Virus record (IMG/VR): IMGVR_UViG_3300025300_000021
Location: 1 to 46,279 of that record
Direction: 5' to 3' (one strand)
DNA length: 46,279 nt
From: a virus
Part shown: piece after piece, positions 21,939 to 29,626 of the stretch
Position numbering within the stretch: the first letter of the stretch is position 1
Layout: every line of letters begins with the position of its first letter
Notes under the pieces: generated by a model
The model's database searches: none
The model's input: the letters and a program-made list of their open reading frames with translations, nothing else
What the model was told of the DNA's origin: nothing
Made by a program: the position numbers and the translations under genes

Positions 21939-21962
21939 CGCCCAGCAACCGCTGGGCGTTTT
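21939..21962 (+). terminator. Intrinsic terminator upstream of terS
   Basis: CGCCCAGC and GCTGGGCG pair round AACC and are followed by TTTT. It lies 25 bases before the terminase start, downstream of the repeat array, so late transcription from the array region must pass it. Confidence 0.85.
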
Positions 21963-21987
21963 GCGTTTCGGGGGACAGGAGTCAAGT

Positions 21988-22452
21988 ATGGCCGGAACGG
22001 GTAATCAAAAGTTGACGCCGAAGCAAGATGACTTCTGCCATAAGTTCTTGGAGCTGAAGAGCGCAAGCGCTGCATACAGAGCGGCATACGATGCCGAGAA
22101 AAGCCGACCAGAGACAGTCCATAGGAATGCGACGACTTTGTTGAACAACACCAAGGTTGCAACACGACTGGATGAGCTAAGGGCTAAGGCTGACCAGTAC
22201 ACGGAAATCACGCTGGAAGAGGTGTCTGGAGCGCTGAGAACTGCGCTTGAGATGGCGCTGGAAACTGGTCAGGTCAGTGCCGCCACGGCGGCTGCAATGG
22301 GCCTGGGCAAGCTGGGCGGCCTGGTCACCGACCGGCAGCGGATCGAAACCGTCGACGAAGGCCAAGCGCACCTGGAAGCATTGCAAGAAATGGCAGAAAA
22401 CCGCGAAAAACTCAATGAAGGGCTGAAGGTAGTCAATGGTGGCAGGCAGTGA
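21988..22452 (+). CDS. terS: Terminase small subunit
   Basis: This 154-residue protein starts MAGTGNQKLTPKQDDFCHKF behind GGGACAGGAG; the same frame is open upstream but has no matching start. It has the Terminase_2 N-terminal HTH pattern (KLTPKQDDFCHKFLELKSAS, AYRAAYDAEKSRPETVHRNA), then a helical oligomerisation region and an acidic C-terminal tail that contacts the large subunit. It recognises phage DNA to start packaging. A 29-bp interrupted palindrome spans its stop codon. Confidence 0.85.
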   Translation: MAGTGNQKLTPKQDDFCHKFLELKSASAAYRAAYDAEKSRPETVHRNATTLLNNTKVATRLDELRAKADQYTEITLEEVSGALRTALEMALETGQVSAATAAAMGLGKLGGLVTDRQRIETVDEGQAHLEALQEMAENREKLNEGLKVVNGGRQ

Positions 22453-22477
22453 CATAATACTGACGATATTGTGTCAC
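22449..22477. repeat. Interrupted palindrome at the terS stop
   Basis: GTGACA-t-AATA and TATT-g-TGTCAC face each other across 7 bases, giving an 11-bp stem with one U-G pair. It includes the terS stop codon. A C-rich then T-rich run follows, so it may be a weak terminator or a DNA-binding site. Confidence 0.5.
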
Positions 22478-22531
22478 CCCTTGTTTTCAATGACTTACGG
22501 GCAATTCGGGCGGCCAGGGTAAATCCCGGCG

Positions 22532-22551
22532 GGTTTTCGGCCTTGAAAACC
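22532..22551. repeat. GGTTTTC/GAAAACC inverted repeat
   Basis: A perfect 7-bp pair across 6 bases, extended by GGC/GCC with a bulged base, lies in the 167-bp gap between terS and the next gene. ATTTTC follows. It may be a weak terminator or part of the packaging region. Confidence 0.45.
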
Positions 22552-22619
22552 GCCATTTTCGATGACCCCCCCCTTAGAGCGACGGGCCGGGGCGGTTGTG
22601 ATTTGGATACCCCCCACCC

Positions 22620-22817
22620 ATGTCTGACATCATATTTTTGACTCCTCCGAAAAAAAATCCAGATTTATCTACCGGGGTCTGCGATTGCGGTAACGACACC
22701 TTCCACACGCTATTCGGCGAGGAAGACCCAGAGACCGAGCTATGTCACCTGATCGCGCTGCAATGCAGTGATTGCGGCCAGGAATTGCGTGCAAACGAAC
22801 ACAGATATGACGCCTAA
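22620..22817 (+). CDS. Small zinc-ribbon-like protein upstream of terL
   Basis: This 65-residue protein begins MSDIIFLTPPKKNPDLSTGV. It has two cysteine pairs, CDCGNDTFHTLFGEED and LQCSDCGQELRANE, spaced like a zinc ribbon. No ribosome site is visible before the ATG. Its last 11 bases overlap terL. Small zinc proteins at this place are often seen next to phage terminases, but its role is not known. Confidence 0.6.
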   Translation: MSDIIFLTPPKKNPDLSTGVCDCGNDTFHTLFGEEDPETELCHLIALQCSDCGQELRANEHRYDA

Positions 22818-24225
22818 ATTGAAAGCCAAGGCCACCACGGCCTATAAAACCTTCCTTGACCAGTACAGGTCCGACCCGGTCGCCTTTGCCCAGGATTGCC
22901 TACAGTTAGACCCCCTGGAGTGGCAGGCCAGCGTCATGGTCGCGGTTGCTGCCAGGGAGCGCCGTCTGACCGTGAGATCCGGCCATGGTGTCGGCAAGTC
23001 AACCTGCGCGGCAGGCTTGATGCTCTGGTATTTGTTAACCAAGTACCCCTGCAAGGTCACGGTGACGGCACCCACGGCCAGCCAGCTATACGATGCACTA
23101 TTTGCCGAGGTTAAGAGCCTGATGAAGCGGCTACCGCCGCCGGTCGGCAAATTGATCGAGGCAACCAGCGACAGAGTGGTCTTGAAAGCAGCGCCGTCCG
23201 AGGCGTTTATCACCGCCCGCACGTCATCGAAGGAGCGGCCCGAGAGCCTCGCTGGCGTCCATAGTACAAATGTTCTTTTGGTAGCTGACGAAGCCTCTGG
23301 CATACCTGAAGAGGTTTACGAGAGTGCCGCTGGCAGCATGTCCACTGCCGGTGCGACAACCCTGTTGCTTGGTAATCCGGTGCGCAACCGTGGTTTCTTT
23401 CACAGAACCCACAACGAGCTGGCCGATAGCTGGCGAACATGGCACGTCAGCAGCGTCGATAACCCGCTGGTCTCGCCGGACTTCATATCGGACATGGCCG
23501 CCAGATACGGCGAGGAGAGCAACGCCTTCAGGGTTCGCGTACTGGGCGAGTTCGCCCTGGACGACGGCGAGAGCCTGATCCAGCCATCGCTGATCGAGGC
23601 CGCCATCGCCCGTGACGTCGAGGGAGTGCAGACAGCCCCCCTGGTCTATGGGGTCGATGTCGCAAGGCATGGCACAGACAAATCAGCTCTGGTCAAGCGC
23701 CGGGGCAATTCGGTCGTCGGTGTTCAGACCTGGCGGCAACTGGATCTGATGCAACTGGTCGGCGCCGTCGCCCATGAGATCGAACAGGAGGAGGACACCG
23801 TTGAAGAAATTCTTGTCGATGCCATTGGATTGGGCGCAGGGGTTGCTGATCGCCTGCAGGAACTCGGTCACCCGGTTATTTCGGTCAACGTGGCAGAGAG
23901 TTCTGCAATGCATCCCACGGCTATGCGTCTGCGGGACGAATTGTGGCTGCGGGCGAAAGAGTGGCTAGAATTGAAAGATTGCGTTTTGCCGGACAACGAG
24001 ATGCTGGCAAAGGAACTGGTAGCACCGCGCTACACATTCACGAGTTCTGGAAAACTGAAAGTTGAAAGCAAAGAGGAAATGAAAAGGCGCGGACTACATT
24101 CTCCTGACGTTGCGGATGCCTTCTGCCTCACCTTCGGTGGTGTCGCGGGTACCGTTGCGCGTGGCGCAATGTCGCGCCGCTGGCAGCAACCCATCGACTA
24201 CCCCTCCGGCGCCTGGATCGTCTGA
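22807..24225 (+). CDS. terL: Terminase large subunit
   Basis: This 472-residue protein starts MTPKLKAKATTAYKTFLDQY. The ATPase has Walker A GHGVGKST (about residues 59-66), an adenine-binding region before it, and Walker B LLVADEASG (about 157-165). The RNase H-like nuclease shows three acidic sites: VYGVDVARHG, EEILVDAIGLGAG and PDVADAFCL. It would translocate DNA into the head and cut the concatemer. The family resembles headful (pac) terminases, consistent with a circularly permuted genome and the overlapping contig ends. Confidence 0.93.
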   Translation: MTPKLKAKATTAYKTFLDQYRSDPVAFAQDCLQLDPLEWQASVMVAVAARERRLTVRSGHGVGKSTCAAGLMLWYLLTKYPCKVTVTAPTASQLYDALFAEVKSLMKRLPPPVGKLIEATSDRVVLKAAPSEAFITARTSSKERPESLAGVHSTNVLLVADEASGIPEEVYESAAGSMSTAGATTLLLGNPVRNRGFFHRTHNELADSWRTWHVSSVDNPLVSPDFISDMAARYGEESNAFRVRVLGEFALDDGESLIQPSLIEAAIARDVEGVQTAPLVYGVDVARHGTDKSALVKRRGNSVVGVQTWRQLDLMQLVGAVAHEIEQEEDTVEEILVDAIGLGAGVADRLQELGHPVISVNVAESSAMHPTAMRLRDELWLRAKEWLELKDCVLPDNEMLAKELVAPRYTFTSSGKLKVESKEEMKRRGLHSPDVADAFCLTFGGVAGTVARGAMSRRWQQPIDYPSGAWIV

Positions 24226-25856
24226 TGGCCGGTCTTCTCGACAACGCCCGTCCACTGGATAAATGGCGTAGTCTGTTAGCGCCAGACCCTGGATGGCAGT
24301 ACAGCGGCATGGTGCCGATGAAGTCTCGCACCCCGCGAGATCCAATTTACGGTGCCCCGCAGATCATGCAGACAGAGTTTAAGCCTGCGATCCCTGGCAT
24401 GGCGAGGGAAATGCTGGGAAGTCTGTTTAATACTCTTGAGGCCCCATATACAGGCGTGATGCCGACACCGGCGGATGTTTTCAACATAATGCCGATGACC
24501 TCAACACCGGGTCTGCTGGCCAAGATCCCAGCGGGTGCATTGGCGTCAGGTGCGGCCAGACGTGCGGCGGCTCCTGACGATCCGATGATTGTGCAGCACA
24601 ACATTCACCCGAATGCCCTGGAACGGGCGGATCGCCTTGGCGGCATCCCGATGCCGTCCATGGCGGTGGCAAAGGCTGATAGCCCACTAACTGGGTTTGG
24701 AGAGATTACCCTAATTGGATCGCCAGATATGGCGAAGCCGTCAGCGAGAAACCCGGTTTGGAGCGCGGACGCCTATACCACTCGGATGCCGCACATTGAT
24801 ATTCAGCCAAACAAGGTTGCGGAAAAAATTATTGATAAGGATTACGGAGAAAACTTAGGCAAATTAAAATCCCACTATTACGGCCTCGGCGGAGCGGACG
24901 TGGCTCAGGATTTGCGTAAGGGGTTTCACGGTTCAAATATTACGATTGTCGCAAAATATCTGAATGATAAGGGTTTGATGCCAGACCCCGATGATTTTCA
25001 AGACATGCAACAATTTAGTCGGGCGATAAGGGTAATTAGAGATCGCTTTACCCCTAAAAATATCGACGAATTTAATACTTGGTCAGCCAATGAAGTCCGC
25101 CGGATAAAGGACGCAGGCGGCGAGTTTAATGAGCGGATATTTCGCGGGTTCACTAATCTCGGCAATCGCCGCTATGCACCAGCCACGCTAGAAAACATTG
25201 TACGCGAGATGCGCGGCAAGGGCGCTGGCGGGGAAGGGCTGCACAATACGTTCGGAAGCCTCCGCGCCAAGTTGAGACCGAAGTTCAAATCCCTCGCTGA
25301 ACTGAAGCGCAAGCGGGGTCAGGTCACAAGCTACGGGAAGGCCAAGACATCTTTCGATGAAGCTGACCAGTTACTGGCGAACTATCGGGGCGCTGTCAGC
25401 GATGCTGCGACAGCCGTAAACCCCGATGTGTCGATGAATACAATCGATGAACTGGTCGAGGACATATTACTGAAGCGTGGCGATCACGAATATTCGAAGC
25501 AATATATGCCTGCCATTACCAAGCAGATCAGGGATCAGGCAGACGAATTGCGCGAAGTGTTCCGCGACATGCCGACAGAATATTTTGAGATCAAGCCGCA
25601 ACGCGGTGTGCCGCTGTCGGAGTTCAGGGGCGCAATCGTTCCAAAGGAAACATCTGCCAGCACCCTCAAAATATTGAAGGATGCCGGTATCACCAAGATT
25701 TACAAATATGGGGATGAGGCGGAACGTCAGGCGTTGTTCAAGAAATTCCCTGAAGTGATGTTCTCTAACCCAGCCGCAGCCTCTGCCCCCGGTTTGTTAA
25801 GCACTCAGCAGCCCCAGCAGCGGATACCGCGCGGTCTATTGGACGCCGCAGCCTGA
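24225..25856 (+). CDS. Polyvalent-protein-like virion effector 1
   Basis: This 543-residue protein starts MAGLLDNARPLDKWRSLLAP at the base where terL ends. A conserved block, QHNIHPNALERADRLGGIPM followed by FGEITLIGSPDM and WSADAYTTRMP (about residues 125-190), matches a domain recurring in phage polyvalent proteins. Those are large proteins packaged with the head and injected to counter host defence or modify host targets. No protease or ART active site is identified. The rest is helical. It ends with PGLLSTQQPQQRIPRGLLDA. The place between terminase and portal is unusual for such a gene. Confidence 0.65.
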   Translation: MAGLLDNARPLDKWRSLLAPDPGWQYSGMVPMKSRTPRDPIYGAPQIMQTEFKPAIPGMAREMLGSLFNTLEAPYTGVMPTPADVFNIMPMTSTPGLLAKIPAGALASGAARRAAAPDDPMIVQHNIHPNALERADRLGGIPMPSMAVAKADSPLTGFGEITLIGSPDMAKPSARNPVWSADAYTTRMPHIDIQPNKVAEKIIDKDYGENLGKLKSHYYGLGGADVAQDLRKGFHGSNITIVAKYLNDKGLMPDPDDFQDMQQFSRAIRVIRDRFTPKNIDEFNTWSANEVRRIKDAGGEFNERIFRGFTNLGNRRYAPATLENIVREMRGKGAGGEGLHNTFGSLRAKLRPKFKSLAELKRKRGQVTSYGKAKTSFDEADQLLANYRGAVSDAATAVNPDVSMNTIDELVEDILLKRGDHEYSKQYMPAITKQIRDQADELREVFRDMPTEYFEIKPQRGVPLSEFRGAIVPKETSASTLKILKDAGITKIYKYGDEAERQALFKKFPEVMFSNPAAASAPGLLSTQQPQQRIPRGLLDAAA

Positions 25857-27277
25857 TGGCTGGTCTGTTTGACGACCTATCGGCTGGCAAGTACCAGAAA
25901 GTGGCCCGTGGCCTCTTAGGACCGGCCTACGAACCGCTGGCGGCATTGCCGGGTCTGTTGGGCGAGTTCACGCTGGGTGCCGACCTTAGGGACTATCAAG
26001 CCTACGGCAGTGAAGCGGTACGGAAGGCCCTGCGCGGCGACTATGGTCAAGCTGGATCAGACGCACTATGGGCTGCGGCCTCATTGGCAGGCGTAGCCTT
26101 GCCGGGTCATGCTTCCATGGCTGATCCAAGAAGATATAAGGGCGCAGCGCCGGATCGCACGACTGGGACGGTGGAGAGGCACATCGCCCCGAAGGGAACA
26201 TCTGCCCGTCTAACGGATTTACTGGGTCGATTTAGGACCGATAAAAAACTTAAAAAGAGCCTGACGGATGTTGTTAAGCGCGGCGTCAAGCGTGGCGGAC
26301 TGGACTGGTATAATACTGAAGAACTTCGTGACCGATTTATTGCCGAGCTAGGCGAGAAGGCCGGTGATGCGGAATGGAAGCGGTACATGACCCTGATGGG
26401 GCCGACCAGTCCCAACCAAGCCGTACAGCCGAATTTAAGAACGGCCTCGTTTTGGCATACACAAAGCGAACCCGCCATGAAGAAGCGCTTGGCTGAATTT
26501 GAGCGTGGTGAAATGGTGCCGCCGAAAGGCAGTGGCTACGGATCACAAACGCAACGGTATCAATCAAGACTGTTGGGTAAGTTTTTTGAACATGGGCCGG
26601 AAGGCTTTCTTCACGATTTACCGGGCATTGTCGCGCCCAAACCGCGTGGCTTTGCACAGAGTTTGCGGGGCAACCCGATTAACATGGCGGCAGATAAGCA
26701 CTTCACCCGCTTAATGGCGATGCAAGCAGGTAACCCTGATTGGCTGCACGGTTCCGCTACAATCGCTCACCGTCTTGTTGATAGCCTGAAGAAGGATTTC
26801 CCAGGCGTCGAGAAGTACATAAGAATGCGTAAGGTGAGCGGTAAGGACGTTCCATCTTTCAATGCAAAGAAAGCTGCGCGTGAATTACCCAACGGCGACG
26901 CCTTGGTCCGCCGCCTACGCAATGAGCCAACTGTCTGGGAAGACTTGCCTGGGGAAAATGAATACGCGGCATTTGAACAGTATATGGGCGAATTGGCCGA
27001 AGAGATGGGCATGACCACGCCGCAGCTCCAGGCCGCGTTCTGGGTAGGGGCGGCTGAAAAGACCGGGGTGCGCGGCGGCTCTCTGAATACTTTTATGAAT
27101 ATCTTTAATGAAAATTTAGAGAAACAGGCGAAGAAGCGCGGCATGACACCGGACGAGTTGTTCAAAAAGTTTGCCAGAAGGGAAGAGGCTCTGGTCGTAC
27201 CGCTGGCTGCTGTAGGCACAGGCGGTCTTTTGGCCAGCCAGCAAGATCGCGAAGGCCCAAACGGGCTGCTTTATTAG
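25856..27277 (+). CDS. Polyvalent-protein-like virion effector 2
   Basis: This 473-residue protein starts MAGLFDDLSAGKYQKVARGL, overlapping its neighbour by one base and sharing the opening MAGL and a similar end (GGLLASQQDREGPNGLLY). Its middle has DWYNTEELRDRFIAELGEKA, YMTLMGPTSPNQAVQPNLRT and NMAADKHFTRLM, which resemble the DUF7178-like helical domain of polyvalent proteins. The C-terminal QLQAAFWVGAAEKTGVRGGS also recurs in that group. Like its neighbour it probably enters the host with the DNA. No catalytic residues can be assigned. Confidence 0.6.
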   Translation: MAGLFDDLSAGKYQKVARGLLGPAYEPLAALPGLLGEFTLGADLRDYQAYGSEAVRKALRGDYGQAGSDALWAAASLAGVALPGHASMADPRRYKGAAPDRTTGTVERHIAPKGTSARLTDLLGRFRTDKKLKKSLTDVVKRGVKRGGLDWYNTEELRDRFIAELGEKAGDAEWKRYMTLMGPTSPNQAVQPNLRTASFWHTQSEPAMKKRLAEFERGEMVPPKGSGYGSQTQRYQSRLLGKFFEHGPEGFLHDLPGIVAPKPRGFAQSLRGNPINMAADKHFTRLMAMQAGNPDWLHGSATIAHRLVDSLKKDFPGVEKYIRMRKVSGKDVPSFNAKKAARELPNGDALVRRLRNEPTVWEDLPGENEYAAFEQYMGELAEEMGMTTPQLQAAFWVGAAEKTGVRGGSLNTFMNIFNENLEKQAKKRGMTPDELFKKFARREEALVVPLAAVGTGGLLASQQDREGPNGLLY

Positions 27278-27414
27278 TCGGTTAGATTTATATCGCCAAT
27301 AGCAACACGGGCCTGGAACAGGGCTTCCAGTTCAAATTCAGTTTTCGCCTCTGGCATCGTGCCGCCGCATAACTGCTGGGCGTATTTTTCGATCAAATCA
27401 CGCAAATGGTTCAT
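27274..27414 (-). CDS. 46-residue antisense ORF, doubtful
   Basis: A short minus-strand reading begins MNHLRDLIEKYAQQLCGGTM and ends EALFQARVAIGDINLTD, with balanced protein-like composition and an amphipathic helical start. It fills most of the 165-bp gap between the second polyvalent-type gene and the small basic gene, against the direction of all neighbours. No ribosome site is seen, though TATAAA lies just upstream. It may be a real moron or chance. Confidence 0.4.
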   Translation of the reverse strand: MNHLRDLIEKYAQQLCGGTMPEAKTEFELEALFQARVAIGDINLTD

Positions 27415-27442
27415 GCGAATTTTATACCACGCGGAAATACAA

Positions 27443-27574
27443 ATGCCCATCAAGAAAACCAAAGGCGGCTACCGTTGGGGAAGCCGCGGCAAGACATACA
27501 AAACCAAGGCAGGCGCGGCAAAACAAGCCCGCGCAGCCCATGCCGCTGGCTACAAGCCAAAGCGGCGCAAATAA
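27443..27574 (+). CDS. Small basic protein upstream of portal
   Basis: This 43-residue protein encodes MPIKKTKGGYRWGSRGKTYK and ends AAHAAGYKPKRRK. It is strongly basic, with a Tyr/Trp/Gly hairpin-like start. Small basic proteins of this pattern lie just before portal genes in many phages. They may neutralise DNA charge or decorate the head. The upstream extension of the same frame lacks a ribosome site, so the ATG at 27443 is chosen. Confidence 0.65.
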   Translation: MPIKKTKGGYRWGSRGKTYKTKAGAAKQARAAHAAGYKPKRRK

Positions 27575-27583
27575 GGCAGAAAC

Positions 27584-29626
27584 ATGGCCAAACTTGACGA
27601 CACCGAAATCCATCGGATCGTGCAGAACGAGATCGATGACGCTGTCCTCTATCAAGAGGAGGAGCATACCGGGTTTCGGGATAAGGCGACCAACTACTAC
27701 TACGGCGAGCCGTTCGGCAATGAAGTCGAGAACCAGAGCCAGGTCGTAAGCCGGGACGTCGCCGACACCGTTGGCTTTATTATGCCTTCTCTGATGAAGA
27801 TCTTTGCCAGCAGCAAGGACTACGTCAGCTTTCAGCCGCGCCACCCTGAAGACGAAGACGCCGCCAAGCAAGCCAGCGAATACGTTAACTGGATCGTGAC
27901 CGACCAGAACCCCGGCTACAAGGTCATCCAGAACTGGATGCACGACGCCCTGGTGTTCCGCCTTGGCGTGGTCAAGTTCTACTGGCGTGACCCGGAATTT
28001 GACGGCCCCGAATCCTACGACGGCCTGACCGAGAACCAACTGGCCATGCTGGTCAACGACCCCAAGGTCGAGATCCTTGAACAGGAAATAGGTTACGGCG
28101 GTTACGCCGACAACGAGGCCGACGAGGAATACGGCGATATGGCGCAGGCCCTGCCGCCAACCTATTCAGTCAAAATCAGAACCAAGTTGGAAAACGGCCA
28201 GTGCGTTCTGGAGAACGTGCCGCCCGAAGAGTTTCTGTATTCACGCCACGCGAAGTCCCTGGAAGATGCGGACTTCGTCGGCCACCGCCGCATGATGAGC
28301 GTCAGCGAACTGATCACCATGGGTTACGACCGCGACGACATCGAGCGGTATAGCGGCGGCGAAGAGAGCAACATGAGCGAGGAGGTGACGGCCCGCTTTC
28401 AAGATTTATCGAGTGGTGGCGGCGACAGCACTATCGACCCAAGCAGGCGCGAGGTCGAGTGCGTTGAAGCCTATATGAAAGTAGACGACGGCACGGGCGT
28501 CAGCGAGTTGCGGCGCTTCTTCTGCGTCGGCGCGGGCCGCGAGATTTTAGAAGACGAGCCATTTGACCAACTACCTTTTGCCACATTAACGCCACATTTG
28601 ATCCCGCACCGCCTGGTTGGCCGGTCGGTCACCGACGACACGCAAGACTTGCAGTTGATCAAGTCCACGGTACTGCGGCAGATCATGGATGGTGCTTACC
28701 AATCTACAAATCCGCGAGTGATGGCGGTCGAGGGCCAAGTCAATATCAGCGACCTGATGGAGAACCGGCCCGGCAACATAGTGAGAGTCCGCGCACCGGG
28801 CATGGTGCAGCCGTTGCCGATACAGCCGGTCTGGCAGTCCACATTCCCGTTGCTGGAATACCTCGACAACGTGCGCGAGACCCGCACCGGGATCAGCAAA
28901 GCCTCTATGGGCTTAGACCCTGACGCATTGCAGTCAACTACGGCCACGGCAGTCGCAGCCACAGTCAGCGCAGCCCAGTGCAAAGTTGAACAGATCGCCA
29001 GGGTATTTGCCGAAACGGGCTTCCGCGACCTGTTCAAAGGCATCCTACGTCTGGTTACCCACTATCAGGATGCCCCGCAGATCATCAGACTCACTAACAA
29101 TTATGTGGAAATGGACCCACGCGAGTGGACCTCCGGTTTCGATCTGATCGTGAATGTCGGCCTGGGCACCACACAACAAGATCAAAAATTAGCGTTACTC
29201 GCACAGATCGCTGGCAAGCAAGAACAGTTATTGCAAACACTCGGCCCAGCCAATCCGGTCGTGGGCGTCAATCAATATGTCGGCACCCTGCGCAAAATGG
29301 TCGAGGCTGCTGGCTTCAAGGACGCTGGACAGTTCTTTAACGACGTGCCGCCGGAAGTCGCGCAACAGATGGGCCAGCAAGAGCAACAGCCCGACCCGAT
29401 GGCGCAAGCCGCCATGGCTGCGGTTGAGATCGATAAGGCCAAGGCCGAAGCCGACATCCAGATCAAGCGCGAGAAAATGGAAGCCGACATCCAGTTGGCC
29501 AGAGAAAAATTGCAGATGGAAATGCAACTCAAGCAGGCCGAGCTTGAAAACGAAGCGCGGCTGCAAGGTATCAAGTTGGCTAACAAGATTGGTGAACAGG
29601 GCACCAATATTAAGGCGGTGGTTTAG
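27584..29626 (+). CDS. Portal protein (P22/SU10-like)
   Basis: This 680-residue protein begins MAKLDDTEIHRIVQNEIDDA. The N-terminal part has the podovirus portal pattern (YYGEPFGNEVENQSQVVSRD, ADTVGFIMPSLMKIF, PGYKVIQNWMHDALVFRLG). The middle includes QDLQLIKSTVLRQIMDGAY and PNRVMA-like clip residues. The C-terminal 130 residues are a long Gln/Lys/Glu coiled barrel (IDKAKAEADIQIKREKMEAD). Twelve copies form the DNA channel at the head vertex. Its length is usual for this group. The stop is followed at once by the next ATG. Confidence 0.9.
   Translation: MAKLDDTEIHRIVQNEIDDAVLYQEEEHTGFRDKATNYYYGEPFGNEVENQSQVVSRDVADTVGFIMPSLMKIFASSKDYVSFQPRHPEDEDAAKQASEYVNWIVTDQNPGYKVIQNWMHDALVFRLGVVKFYWRDPEFDGPESYDGLTENQLAMLVNDPKVEILEQEIGYGGYADNEADEEYGDMAQALPPTYSVKIRTKLENGQCVLENVPPEEFLYSRHAKSLEDADFVGHRRMMSVSELITMGYDRDDIERYSGGEESNMSEEVTARFQDLSSGGGDSTIDPSRREVECVEAYMKVDDGTGVSELRRFFCVGAGREILEDEPFDQLPFATLTPHLIPHRLVGRSVTDDTQDLQLIKSTVLRQIMDGAYQSTNPRVMAVEGQVNISDLMENRPGNIVRVRAPGMVQPLPIQPVWQSTFPLLEYLDNVRETRTGISKASMGLDPDALQSTTATAVAATVSAAQCKVEQIARVFAETGFRDLFKGILRLVTHYQDAPQIIRLTNNYVEMDPREWTSGFDLIVNVGLGTTQQDQKLALLAQIAGKQEQLLQTLGPANPVVGVNQYVGTLRKMVEAAGFKDAGQFFNDVPPEVAQQMGQQEQQPDPMAQAAMAAVEIDKAKAEADIQIKREKMEADIQLAREKLQMEMQLKQAELENEARLQGIKLANKIGEQGTNIKAVV

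Larger units (their letters stand above)
21669..21987. promoter_or_regulatory. 319-bp non-coding early/late junction
   Basis: No convincing gene is present. The region holds a four-unit array of 31-bp period (21731-21841), a short inverted repeat ACGCA/TGCGT near 21870-21890, ATAGGGAAA twice at about 21668 and 21691, and an intrinsic terminator at 21939-21962. It is a natural place for the late promoter and for pac or terminase-binding sequence. Confidence 0.6.

Noticed and set aside
27422-28039. 205-residue minus-strand ORF over the portal gene start
   Set aside because: It is antisense to the portal and small basic genes; its composition follows the codon pattern of the portal frame.
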